Positions 1 to 5,325 of a stretch of DNA of 6,090 nucleotides are shown piece by piece. The notes below the pieces were generated by a model. It was given only the letters and a program-made list of their open reading frames with translations. It was not told the origin of the DNA and made no database searches. This stretch comes from Halalkaliarchaeum sp036625675 (GTDB lineage Archaea > Halobacteriota > Halobacteria > Halobacteriales > Haloferacaceae). Numbering within the stretch: position 1 is the stretch's first letter; the number at the start of each line of letters is the position of its first letter. Position numbers and translations under genes: made by a program. The DNA is taken from NCBI GenBank assembly GCA_036625675.1, contig JAZKTH010000145.1, forward strand, positions 1-6,090, read 5' to 3'.

Positions 1-309
1 CTCGGGGAGAAAAGCGAGGAACTGGGCGAGGCCGCCGGCGACACGAAGTGGTACGAGATGAGCGTCGCCATCGAGCAGTTCATGGCAGACCAGAAGGGGA
101 TCCCCCCCAACGTGGACTTCTACTCGGCGACCACCTACTACCAGATGGGGATCCCGATCGACCTTTACACCCCGATATTCGCCGTCTCGCGCGTCGGCGG
201 GTGGATCGCGCACGTGCTCGAACAGTACGAGGACAACCGCCTCATCCGGCCACGCGCGCGATACGTGGGCGAACACGACCGGTCGTTCCCGCCGCTGGCG
301 GAGCGGTAG
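1..309 (+). CDS. citZ: Citrate synthase, C-terminal part (5' end outside window)
   Basis: Citrate synthase condenses acetyl-CoA with oxaloacetate to give citrate and CoA, the entry step of the TCA cycle, in the cytoplasm. The frame is open from base 1 and gives 102 residues before the TAG stop. Visible family motifs, numbered from the first codon in the window, are: PNVDFYS at 36-42, whose Asp39 matches the catalytic aspartate of the family (Asp362 in E. coli GltA); SRVGGWIAH at 63-71, whose Arg64 matches a substrate-binding arginine; and RPRARYVG at 83-90, which carries the C-terminal citrate-binding arginine. Family members of the archaeal type are about 370-380 residues, so roughly three quarters of the gene lies to the left. 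The part seen is intact. A small gene follows after 6 nt in the same direction and is probably co-transcribed. The family call is firm; the symbol citZ is the usual haloarchaeal name, and gltA is used for the same enzyme. Confidence 0.94.
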   Translation, partial: LGEKSEELGEAAGDTKWYEMSVAIEQFMADQKGIPPNVDFYSATTYYQMGIPIDLYTPIFAVSRVGGWIAHVLEQYEDNRLIRPRARYVGEHDRSFPPLAER

Positions 310-315
310 CGACCC

Positions 316-633
316 GTGACCGGGGACGACACTCGGGATCGCGTCGAGCGCCTCCACCGGCACCTGGAGGCGACGCTCGAGCTGCCGGTCGAGCGAGCCG
401 CGAGCAGATGGATCGGCGAGGCCGAGGCGATCACGGCCGACCTCGCGGGGCGGGAGGCGGACCCGGACGTCCGCCGTGAGCGACTGTCTCACGTGCGGGA
501 GCTGCTCGCCAACGTCGAAGGGACCGAGCACCCGGCCGCCGACGACCACGTCGCCGCCGCCGAGGAGATCGTGGCCGATCTTCTCGGGGACGTCGACGAG
601 GATCGGGACGGGGACGGGGACGTGCCCCCGTGA
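316..633 (+). CDS. Small acidic helical protein of unknown function, downstream of citrate synthase
   Basis: A 105-residue protein with a GTG start placed 6 nt after the citrate synthase stop. I do not recognise a functional family with certainty; it reads as a haloarchaeal conserved hypothetical. The sequence is strongly acidic and predicted mostly helical, with heptad-like runs around residues 9-47 (VERLHRHLEATLELPVE...) and 53-90. It ends in an Asp-rich tail (DVDEDRDGDGD) encoded by short GGGGAC repeats. There are no cysteines, no signal peptide and no membrane segment, so it should be cytoplasmic. No strong Shine-Dalgarno sequence precedes the GTG; the very short spacing suggests translation by re-initiation after citrate synthase. 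The position makes a regulatory or accessory role towards citrate synthase conceivable, but that is only inference from adjacency. Its stop is 4 nt from the stop of the convergent hydrolase gene. Confidence 0.82.
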   Translation: MTGDDTRDRVERLHRHLEATLELPVERAASRWIGEAEAITADLAGREADPDVRRERLSHVRELLANVEGTEHPAADDHVAAAEEIVADLLGDVDEDRDGDGDVPP

Positions 634-640
634 GCGCTCA
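631..640. repeat. 10-bp palindrome made of two convergent stop codons
   Basis: TGAGCGCTCA is a perfect palindrome. Its left TGA ends the gene after citrate synthase and its right TCA is the TGA stop of the hydrolase on the minus strand. There is no room for a separate terminator between the two transcription units, so their 3' untranslated regions must overlap the opposing coding sequences. Confidence 0.9.
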
Positions 641-1693
641 GCGGGGATCGCCCAGCGCCCGACGAAGAAACGCGAGCTGGTAGCCGGTCGCTTCCTCGAA
701 GTCCTCCCCGAGGGAGCCGAAGTGATCGCCCGGGGCCCGAACCACCGTCGCCCCGTCGATCCGGTCGATCGCCGCCGTGGTCCGGTCCGGCGGGACGATC
801 CGATCACCTGCCGGGACCAGGACGAACGTCTCGGCACGGATCGCGTCGAACCGCTCGACCGGGCGGTACCGGACGAGGTCGAGCAGGGCCCGGGCGGGGG
901 TGTCGTTCTCCCAGTCGGAGTCGCGGTCGACCAGGTCCAGGTACGCGCGCTTCGCCCCCGGCCCGGTCACGGCCGCGATCCGGTCCGCCTCGCCGACGAT
1001 CGGCACCCGTCGCCGCCGGGGGGCTCGCCGTCGCTTCCGCGCAGGTTTCGGTCCCGGTTCCGGCTCCGGCTCCGGGAACGCGGATCCGCCCCCGGGGAGT
1101 CGGCGCGCGAGCCGACCCCGCAGCCGCCCGCGGACGCCGGAGGCGACGTCGCGCAGGCCCGCCCCCGTCGCCCGGAGGAGGTATCTCGGCGAACGGGTGC
1201 GAAGGAAGATCCGGCCGTCGACGAACGGGGCGAGCGCGACGGCGGCGTCGACGTCGGCGCGCTCGGCGGCCGTCGCGAGCGCGTGGCCGCCGGAAAGCGA
1301 GTGGCCCCAGACCGCGATCCGACCGCCGTGGACGGCGTCGAGGCCGCGAACGCGGTCGATCGCGGCGCCGTAGTCCGCGAGCTGTCGGGCCGGGGAGACC
1401 AGCCGGCGCGGGACGCCGTCGCTGTCGCCGTGGTGCCGGTAGTCGAACAGGAACGCGGCGTAGCCGGCCTCGGCGAACCGCTCCGCGACCGCGGGGAGGC
1501 CGAAGCTCCGCTCGGCCCCGAACCCGGGGGCCATCACGATCGCCGGCGGCTCGCCCGGGCGCTCGGGCAGGTACAGCGTGCCGCGGCACGTCGTTCCGTC
1601 GCTGTCGAAGGCGAGGCGACGGACCGCGTACCGTTCGGGCGCCGGCCGGCGAAGCGACTGCTGGCTCCGGTTTGTCGGGCGTCGTCGGGTCAC
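638..1693 (-). CDS. Alpha/beta hydrolase with Arg-rich insert
   Basis: A 351-residue serine hydrolase of the alpha/beta fold, cytoplasmic (no signal peptide). The beta-strand/loop motif MAPGFGAERSFGL (54-66) supplies the oxyanion region, and FLFDYRHHGDSDG follows at 81-93. GHSLSGG at 130-136 is the nucleophile elbow with Ser132. Asp297 in VPAGDRIVPP and His324 in APGDHFG complete a plausible triad. The substrate cannot be inferred; related proteins are annotated as esterases, dienelactone hydrolase-like enzymes or simply hydrolases. I chose the GTG at 1693 because it overlaps the upstream stop as GTGA, has GGAGGGAG 9 nt upstream, and is followed at once by plausible sequence. An upstream in-frame ATG at 1894 would add 67 Arg-rich residues that antisense-read the neighbouring gene in the same strand but another frame. 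Residues 207-229 form a Pro/Glu run followed by a very basic Arg run, unlike the acidic remainder and not typical of this fold. Function class firm, substrate unknown. Confidence 0.88.
   Translation of the reverse strand: MTRRRPTNRSQQSLRRPAPERYAVRRLAFDSDGTTCRGTLYLPERPGEPPAIVMAPGFGAERSFGLPAVAERFAEAGYAAFLFDYRHHGDSDGVPRRLVSPARQLADYGAAIDRVRGLDAVHGGRIAVWGHSLSGGHALATAAERADVDAAVALAPFVDGRIFLRTRSPRYLLRATGAGLRDVASGVRGRLRGRLARRLPGGGSAFPEPEPEPGPKPARKRRRAPRRRRVPIVGEADRIAAVTGPGAKRAYLDLVDRDSDWENDTPARALLDLVRYRPVERFDAIRAETFVLVPAGDRIVPPDRTTAAIDRIDGATVVRAPGDHFGSLGEDFEEATGYQLAFLRRALGDPR
1050..1075. repeat. Imperfect hexanucleotide tandem repeat inside hydrolase gene
   Basis: Four consecutive GGNNCC hexamers (GGTCCC, GGTTCC, GGCTCC, GGCTCC) plus a trailing GG. 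On the minus strand they encode the Pro/Glu/Gly run at residues 207-215 of the hydrolase. Such a run can change length by replication slippage without breaking the frame. Confidence 0.85.
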
Positions 1694-2073
1694 GGGTCCG
1701 CGCTCCCTCCGTTCCCGTCCGGCGGCGAATCGGAATCCGAGTACGTGATCGTCTCGACCACCCGCGTCGAGAACTCCACCTCCGAGAGGTCGCCTCCGGC
1801 GACGCCGTCGAACCAGGCGGGTTCGGCGTGCCAGTGGGCCATGACGTCGCCGGGCGTCCGGACGACCGTGGCGTTCACCCGAACGGGATCCCACCGGTCG
1901 GACGCCGAGAGGTCGATGAACGTCCGGCAGACGCGACCGACTTCGCCCCGGTCGAGTTCCTCGCCCGGGAACGCCGTCATGTACGTCAGTTCGACGGTTC
2001 CGTTCGCCTCGAACGACTCGACGCTGATCCCGTTGCTCCGGAGCTCGCCCTCCAGTCCCGTGATGTCCTCCAT
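1690..2073 (-). CDS. Haloarchaeal-type protein of unknown function, first gene of hydrolase unit
   Basis: A 127-residue acidic protein without membrane segments. I do not recognise a named function; the pattern 'short helix, GI.VE, YMTAFPG, EVGRVCRTFIDL, W.P.RV.ATV, WHAE..WF, DLSEVEFSTRV' reads as a conserved haloarchaeal hypothetical of alpha+beta make-up. Possible key residues are Cys49 in GRVCRTFID and His82 in the HWHAEPAWF segment; no metal or nucleotide motif is evident. The last 17 residues (111-127) are a low-complexity Ser/Asp/Gly/Pro tail. The ATG at 2073 was preferred to an in-frame GTG-less extension from 2160 because the extra 29 residues are Arg/Pro-rich and because a TATA-like GGATTTACC lies 27 bp upstream, fitting a leaderless transcript. 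Its TGA overlaps the GTG of the downstream hydrolase, so the two are translationally coupled and probably act together. Confidence 0.85.
   Translation of the reverse strand: MEDITGLEGELRSNGISVESFEANGTVELTYMTAFPGEELDRGEVGRVCRTFIDLSASDRWDPVRVNATVVRTPGDVMAHWHAEPAWFDGVAGGDLSEVEFSTRVVETITYSDSDSPPDGNGGSADP
1703..1710 (-). promoter_or_regulatory. Shine-Dalgarno sequence of the hydrolase gene
   Basis: On the minus strand GGAGGGAG lies 9 nt before the GTG at 1693, inside the 3' end of the preceding gene. It supports the GTG/GTGA start for the hydrolase over the much longer upstream alternative. Confidence 0.65.
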
Positions 2074-2095
2074 ACGTCGGATACCGGCGGGGCGA

Positions 2096-2104
2096 GGTAA
2101 ATCC
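2096..2104 (-). promoter_or_regulatory. TATA-like box of the minus-strand two-gene unit
   Basis: GGATTTACC on the minus strand is centred 27 bp upstream of the ATG at 2073, the spacing expected for a leaderless haloarchaeal transcript. It is an A/T island in a GC-rich spacer of 120 bp shared with the divergent membrane-protein gene. Not tested; assigned on position and composition. Confidence 0.5.
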
Positions 2105-2165
2105 CTACCGGCGCCCCGACAGAAGGGTCGGACCGGCGGCCGGAGGACGGCGGGAACCACTACGG

Positions 2166-2171
2166 CTTTGT
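2166..2171 (+). promoter_or_regulatory. Weak TATA-like box of the DUF1405 gene
   Basis: CTTTGT is centred about 26 bp upstream of the ATG at 2194, again consistent with leaderless transcription. It is the only T-rich stretch close by. It also argues for the ATG start over an in-frame GTG at 2170, which would lie within this box. Confidence 0.4.
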
Positions 2172-2193
2172 GGCGGGGGACCGACCCACGGAT

Positions 2194-2895
2194 ATGAACG
2201 CCCGCGGCGACGGGGACGGGGAGGCGCTTCCACGCTGGCTCGCGCCGCTCCCCCGGCGGCTGGAGGAGTTCGGGCTCCGGTGGGTGTGGGCGGTCGTGGC
2301 GATCAACCTCGCCGGCACCGCGTTCGGGTTCTGGTACTACAGCGGCCAGTTCGGCCGGACGCCGATCGTCGGGTGGCCGTTCGTTCCGGACAGCCCGATG
2401 GCGACGCTGTTCGTCGCAATCGCGCTTGCGCTGTGGGCGCTGGACCGGCGAAACGAGTACGTGACCGCGCTAGCCTTTTACGGCAACGTCAAGCTGGGGC
2501 TGTGGACGCCCTGGGTGCTGGCGGCGTTCGCCGACCAGTTCCTCCGGATCAACCCGGTCCCGATGTACACGTTCCTGTTCGTGAGTCACCTCGGGATGGT
2601 CGCGCAGGCGTTCCTCCTCCACCGGATCTCCGCGTTCCCGACGAAGGCCGTCGGGGTCGCGCTGGCGTGGTACACGGTCGATCTCACGGTGGACTACTTC
2701 TTCCCGGTGTTCGGGCGGTTCACCCACACGTGGTTCCCGCCGGCCCGCAACGAGCCGTACCTCGGGACGTCGGCGTTCCTCGTGGCCGCCTGGGCCGCGG
2801 TGATCCTGACGATCGTGCCGACGTTCCTGGCGCTGGCGACCCGGGGGAAGAAGCTCGAGGCGCGCGCCGGCGACGGAGACGTTCCGCGCCTGTGA
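2194..2895 (+). CDS. DUF1405 (YpjA-like) multi-pass membrane protein
   Basis: A 233-residue integral membrane protein whose overall pattern matches DUF1405, the family of Bacillus subtilis YpjA, whose biochemical role is not established. About six hydrophobic segments are visible, near residues 30-50, 68-84, 92-112, 123-143, 150-170 and 192-215. Family-like signatures are INLAGTAFGFWYYSGQF (37-53), the loop WPFVPDSP (61-68), the charged/aromatic YGNVKLGLWTPW (96-107), FVSHLGM (129-135) and the Asp-containing WYTVDLTVDYF (159-169). The N-terminus (to about residue 25) is polar and likely cytoplasmic; the C-terminus is a short charged tail beginning RGKKLEAR. The length is slightly above that of bacterial homologues because of these polar ends. 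The start was set at ATG 2194; an in-frame GTG at 2170 would add eight residues. It is transcribed divergently from the hydrolase unit and is followed by a 110-bp spacer, so it is probably monocistronic. Confidence 0.87.
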   Translation: MNARGDGDGEALPRWLAPLPRRLEEFGLRWVWAVVAINLAGTAFGFWYYSGQFGRTPIVGWPFVPDSPMATLFVAIALALWALDRRNEYVTALAFYGNVKLGLWTPWVLAAFADQFLRINPVPMYTFLFVSHLGMVAQAFLLHRISAFPTKAVGVALAWYTVDLTVDYFFPVFGRFTHTWFPPARNEPYLGTSAFLVAAWAAVILTIVPTFLALATRGKKLEARAGDGDVPRL

Positions 2896-2916
2896 CGACA
2901 TTCCGCGCGCCTGTGA
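2878..2916. repeat. Imperfect tandem duplication across the DUF1405 stop codon
   Basis: GACGTTCCGCGCCTGTGA (2878-2895) recurs as GACATTCCGCGCGCCTGTGA (2897-2916) with one substitution and a 2-bp insertion. The first copy contains the natural TGA stop; the second is just downstream in the spacer. It looks like a local duplication of the gene end. Confidence 0.75.
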
Positions 2917-2975
2917 GAGTGCACGGACGAATCGAGAGCGGAACGGGAACGGGCGGCCGTCCGACTCACGACAAC

Positions 2976-2983
2976 CCTTTTGT
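2976..2983 (+). promoter_or_regulatory. TATA-like box of the CxxC protein / hydrolase unit
   Basis: CCTTTTGT is centred 26-27 bp upstream of the ATG at 3006, matching the usual haloarchaeal leaderless promoter layout. It sits in a 110-bp spacer with no other A/T-rich element. Its T4 run could also help terminate the preceding DUF1405 transcript. Confidence 0.6.
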
Positions 2984-3005
2984 CGCACGCTCCGGAAGCC
3001 AACCC

Positions 3006-3719
3006 ATGAGCGACGACCCACGGAGGGAAACGGATCCCGAGTCCCGGGGGGATCCAGAACCCCGGGAGGGGCGGGACCCGTCGGAGGGGTCCACCGGACC
3101 GACGGAGGGATCTGCCGAGCCGTCGGAGGGATCCACCGAGCCGTCGGAGACCGAAACCGAAACGGACGCCGGCTCCGGCCCCGAGGATTCGGTTCCCGCC
3201 GACGTCCGGCGCTACGAGCGGTTCAAGAAGATGGACGGCGCCCAGTACGAGCGGGTCAACGAGTTCCTGCGGGACCGGACCTACATCACCGCCCGCGAGT
3301 GGGCCATCGCCAGGCTGTGTGCCGACTTCCGGACGGAGACCGGAGTGGAGATGACGAAGATCGGGGAGAACCTGCCGGAGCTGGTGCCGTTCATGACCGA
3401 CACCTACACCCCGCAGGCGGTCAACCAGGCCCGCGCCTCCTTCGAGGACAAGGTGACGAAGGCCGGGGCGACGTTCCTGTACGGCGCGATGTCGGGCTTT
3501 TTCACCGCGGACGAGCTCGACGACCTCATGTACGAGGTGACGGAGGTCGCGAAGTTCCTGCTGGAAGTGGAGGGGCTCGACCTGGGCGTGGAGGACGAAC
3601 TCGACGCCGAGGACCGCATCTCGGACGTCATGCGCGAGGTCAGGCAGTCCAGCGCCCAGCTGCGGGCGAGCGAAGTCGAGTGTCCGAACTGCGGCCACGT
3701 CCACGAACCGCGGGAGTGA
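3006..3719 (+). CDS. Haloarchaeal unknown protein with repeat-rich acidic N-terminus and C-terminal CxxC/HxH motif (possibly DUF5806)
   Basis: A 237-residue cytoplasmic protein. Residues 1-62 are low-complexity and acidic, with three tandem 7-residue units of the type PSEGSTE (25-45) and then a Glu/Thr run. Residues 63-222 form a compact, mostly helical, highly regular domain (VPADVRRYERFKKMDGAQYE..., ITAREWAIARLCADFRTETG, KIGENLPELVPFM, YTPQAVNQARASFEDKV, FLYGAMSGFFTADELDD). I believe this matches a haloarchaeal domain catalogued as DUF5806, but could not check. The C-terminus has CPNCGHVH (226-233), a half zinc-ribbon-like cluster of two Cys and two His. The segment at 93-150 has the spacing of helix-turn-helix proteins, so a nucleic-acid or regulatory role is possible; this is inference. 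The ATG at 3006 is supported by a TATA-like box 27 bp upstream. The gene ends at or next to the start of the following hydrolase, so the two form an operon. Confidence 0.86.
   Translation: MSDDPRRETDPESRGDPEPREGRDPSEGSTGPTEGSAEPSEGSTEPSETETETDAGSGPEDSVPADVRRYERFKKMDGAQYERVNEFLRDRTYITAREWAIARLCADFRTETGVEMTKIGENLPELVPFMTDTYTPQAVNQARASFEDKVTKAGATFLYGAMSGFFTADELDDLMYEVTEVAKFLLEVEGLDLGVEDELDAEDRISDVMREVRQSSAQLRASEVECPNCGHVHEPRE
3078..3149 (+). repeat. 21-bp in-frame tandem repeat (3.4 copies)
   Basis: Units at 3078-3098, 3099-3119 and 3120-3140 plus a 9-bp partial copy at 3141-3149. They encode PSEGSTG, PTEGSAE, PSEGSTE and PSE. The copies differ at a few positions, so they are an older or drifting minisatellite in a disordered acidic tail. 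Copy number could vary between strains without changing the frame. Confidence 0.9.
3712..3716 (+). promoter_or_regulatory. Shine-Dalgarno-like GGGAG before the second hydrolase
   Basis: GGGAG ends 5 nt before the GTG at 3722 and lies in the last codons of the preceding gene. It favours GTG 3722 over GTG 3716, which would overlap the upstream stop as GTGA but would lack a ribosome-binding sequence. Confidence 0.5.
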
Positions 3720-3721
3720 AG

Positions 3722-4402
3722 GTGACGGGTCCGAACGACCGATCGGCCGAGGACGTCGCGATCCCGGGCGGGCGGGACGTCCGGGCGACGCTGGATCGGA
3801 CGGAGGACGGCAACGACGCTGGAGGCGACGACAAAAGAGGGGACGACGACGGCGGGCCGGACGCGATCGTCGTCGCTTGCCCGCCACACCCCCAGTACGG
3901 AGGCAGTCGCACGGACGCTCGGCTCGTCGCGGTGAGCGAGGCGCTCGTGGAGCGCGGGGTCGACTGCCTCCGGATCGACTACGGCGAGTGGGACGGAGGG
4001 TACGGCGAGTCGACCGACGCCGACCGGGCCGTCGGCTGGGCGCTCGAGCGATACGACCGCGTCGGGCTGTTCGGCTTCTCCTTCGGCGGGACGATCGCGC
4101 TGGCGACCGGGGCCGTCCGCCCGCGGCTGGTGGGCGTTTCGGCGCTGGCGCCGACCGCCCGGATCGCCGAGGAGGTCGACGCCGTCGAGGCGGTCGGGAC
4201 GATCGAGGCCCCGATACAGATCGTCTACGGGGCGCGGGACTCGGTGGCCGACTGGGAGCCGGTGGTCGAGCGGGCCCGCGAGCGCGCCGCCGCCGGAGGC
4301 GACGCGGATCTCGTCGAGTTCGGCGCGGACCACCTATTCGTCGGGCAGTACGATCGGGTGGGAGAGCGCGTGGGGGAGTTCTTCGGCGAGCGGATCGACT
4401 GA
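3722..4402 (+). CDS. Small alpha/beta hydrolase (dienelactone hydrolase / Tex30-like fold)
   Basis: A 226-residue cytoplasmic alpha/beta hydrolase. The motif CPPHPQYGGSRTD (53-65) corresponds to the 'HPHP..GG' oxyanion loop seen in small hydrolases of the dienelactone hydrolase/Tex30-like group. LRIDYGEWDGGYGES (83-97) follows, then GFSFGG at 118-123 with nucleophile Ser120. Asp173 in YGARDSVADW and His204 in GADHLFVGQ are the likely acid and base. A poorly conserved, very acidic stretch (about residues 27-47) interrupts the N-terminal strands, as is common in haloarchaeal versions. The substrate is unknown. GTG 3722 was chosen for the GGGAG five nt upstream; GTG 3716, two codons earlier, overlaps the previous stop and is nearly as likely. 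The gene is co-transcribed with the CxxC protein upstream and converges on the secreted-protein gene, with an 83-bp spacer. Confidence 0.87.
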   Translation: MTGPNDRSAEDVAIPGGRDVRATLDRTEDGNDAGGDDKRGDDDGGPDAIVVACPPHPQYGGSRTDARLVAVSEALVERGVDCLRIDYGEWDGGYGESTDADRAVGWALERYDRVGLFGFSFGGTIALATGAVRPRLVGVSALAPTARIAEEVDAVEAVGTIEAPIQIVYGARDSVADWEPVVERARERAAAGGDADLVEFGADHLFVGQYDRVGERVGEFFGERID

Positions 4403-4454
4403 TTCGCGCCGACGGGCGTTCGGAGCGTCGACGGTCCCCCATTCGCGCCGACGG
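4402..4454. repeat. 14-bp direct repeat in convergent spacer
   Basis: ATTCGCGCCGACGG occurs at 4402-4415, starting at the last base of the hydrolase stop codon, and again at 4441-4454; the copies are offset by 39 bp. The spacer 4403-4485 holds no gene and only a short T-run (CCTTTCG, near 4477-4483), so no clear terminator is seen. Confidence 0.8.
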
Positions 4455-4485
4455 TCTCCGACTCGCGTTCGCGATGCCTTTCGCC

Positions 4486-5130
4486 TCACGCGACCTGTTC
4501 GCTGTCGCGGAAGGTGACCGTCTCGTCGTCCGATTCGACGGTCGTGACGATGGTGATCCAGCCGTCGTTGCGTTCGACCGCGAGCGCGTCCCGGTAGGAG
4601 AGTTCGACCCGCTCGGTCGAGGTGTGGGAGCCGCCGGCCTCCAGCGTCCCGACGTCGGTCGAGCCCTCCCAGAGCGGGTCCTCCCCGTCTGCGACCTCCT
4701 CCCCGGCGTAGATCCGGGTGTACACCGTGACGCCGGTCGCAGTTTCGTTGCGGGTGTTGTGGACGGTCGCGGTCACGTCGCGGCAGGTCGTTCCGCACTC
4801 CTCGACCTCGTCGATCGAGAACAGGAACGGCGGCTCGTCGCTGGACGCCGGCGAATCGGTGGTCTCGCCGTCGGAGGAGTCCGTCCCCTCGGGGGTCGAG
4901 TCCGGGCTGTCCTCGGTCGATCCCGCCCCCTCCTCGTCGGCGCTTCCGTCGGCGGCGCCGTCGGTTCCGCCGTCTTCTCCACCCGTCCCGTCGTCGGACG
5001 GCGTCTCGGTCGGGAAGTCGTCGACAGGGTCGCCGGACCCGACCGGGATCGGCCCAGCGCCGGCGACGACGAGCGCCCCGGCGACGACGAGTAGAACGAC
5101 CAGGAGTGCGGCGACGTGTTTCCGGTTCAT
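4486..5130 (-). CDS. Exported or membrane-anchored protein with acidic linker and beta-rich C-terminal domain
   Basis: A 214-residue protein of unknown function. Residues 1-5 are basic (MNRKH) and 6-26 are a strongly hydrophobic Ala/Val/Leu segment, which can be an uncleaved signal anchor or a signal peptide. There is no lipobox cysteine, so it is not an obvious lipoprotein. Residues 31-100 are a low-complexity Asp/Glu/Ser/Thr/Gly/Pro linker typical of the outside face of haloarchaeal surface proteins. Residues 101-214 form a compact domain of alternating strands (FLFSIDEVEECGTTCRDVTATVHN..., VTVYTRIYAG, VELSYRDALAV, GWITIVTTVES). This suggests an immunoglobulin- or CARDB-like beta sandwich, but that is inference. 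Cys112 and Cys116 are close enough for an extracellular disulfide. The ATG at 5130 fits both the signal segment and a TTAAGA box 34 bp upstream. It is monocistronic and converges on the hydrolase gene. Confidence 0.85.
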   Translation of the reverse strand: MNRKHVAALLVVLLVVAGALVVAGAGPIPVGSGDPVDDFPTETPSDDGTGGEDGGTDGAADGSADEEGAGSTEDSPDSTPEGTDSSDGETTDSPASSDEPPFLFSIDEVEECGTTCRDVTATVHNTRNETATGVTVYTRIYAGEEVADGEDPLWEGSTDVGTLEAGGSHTSTERVELSYRDALAVERNDGWITIVTTVESDDETVTFRDSEQVA

Positions 5131-5160
5131 CGAACTCGTCGGTCCCTTGTCGGGCGAGCC

Positions 5161-5166
5161 TCTTAA
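5161..5166 (-). promoter_or_regulatory. TATA-like box of the exported-protein gene
   Basis: TTAAGA on the minus strand is centred about 34 bp before the ATG at 5130, leaving a leader of only a few nucleotides. It is the only A/T-rich hexamer in the upstream 60 bp. Confidence 0.45.
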
Positions 5167-5180
5167 CGACCTGACACGGC

Positions 5181-5192
5181 AAAGCCGGCTTT
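5181..5192. repeat. 12-bp perfect palindrome upstream of the exported-protein promoter
   Basis: AAAGCCGGCTTT reads the same on both strands and lies about 23 bp upstream of the TATA-like box of the minus-strand gene. This is a suitable place for a dimeric regulator, but no function is demonstrated. The surrounding stretch 5193-5303 contains no gene or other pattern I can support. Confidence 0.6.
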
Positions 5193-5303
5193 AGTCGAAT
5201 ACGGTCCAGTCACGCCGAATTAAGCGGGCGACGGGGAGCGACCCGGGCCGGGGATCGGGTGTAGTCCCGCCGGCGGTGCCCGTACGGCTCGGGCTCTTGA
5301 GCT

Positions 5304-5325
5304 ACCCACGGCTGAAGCCGTGGGT
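5304..5325 (-). repeat. IS200/IS605-like terminal hairpin (possible right end / guide-RNA 3' stem remnant)
   Basis: An inverted repeat with 9-bp perfect arms CCCACGGCT / AGCCGTGGG at 5305-5313 and 5316-5324, extended by one A-T pair. On the minus strand it reads CCCACGGCTTCAGCCGTGGG followed by TAGCTCAA. This resembles the hairpin plus GTAGTTCA-like end that I associate with haloarchaeal IS1341/IS605 elements. In such elements the 3' stem of the TnpB guide RNA coincides with the right end. No tnpB reading frame precedes it on the minus strand, so it would be a remnant or a non-autonomous end. Family resemblance is from memory, not a search. Confidence 0.55.

Noticed and set aside
1694..1894. 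N-terminal extension of the first hydrolase to ATG 1894
   Set aside because: It adds 67 Arg/Gly-rich residues in a region already coding for the upstream gene in another frame; the GTGA overlap and GGAGGGAG support the shorter start.
476..2197. A 573-codon open frame on the plus strand, opposite the hydrolase unit
   Set aside because: It is antisense to two genes with recognisable catalytic or haloarchaeal patterns; its product is Arg/Pro-rich low-complexity sequence typical of shadow frames in high-GC DNA.
2694..4442. A 582-codon open frame on the minus strand, opposite the CxxC protein and second hydrolase
   Set aside because: The translation is an Arg-rich low-complexity run without domains, and it crosses several genes with clear motifs on the other strand.
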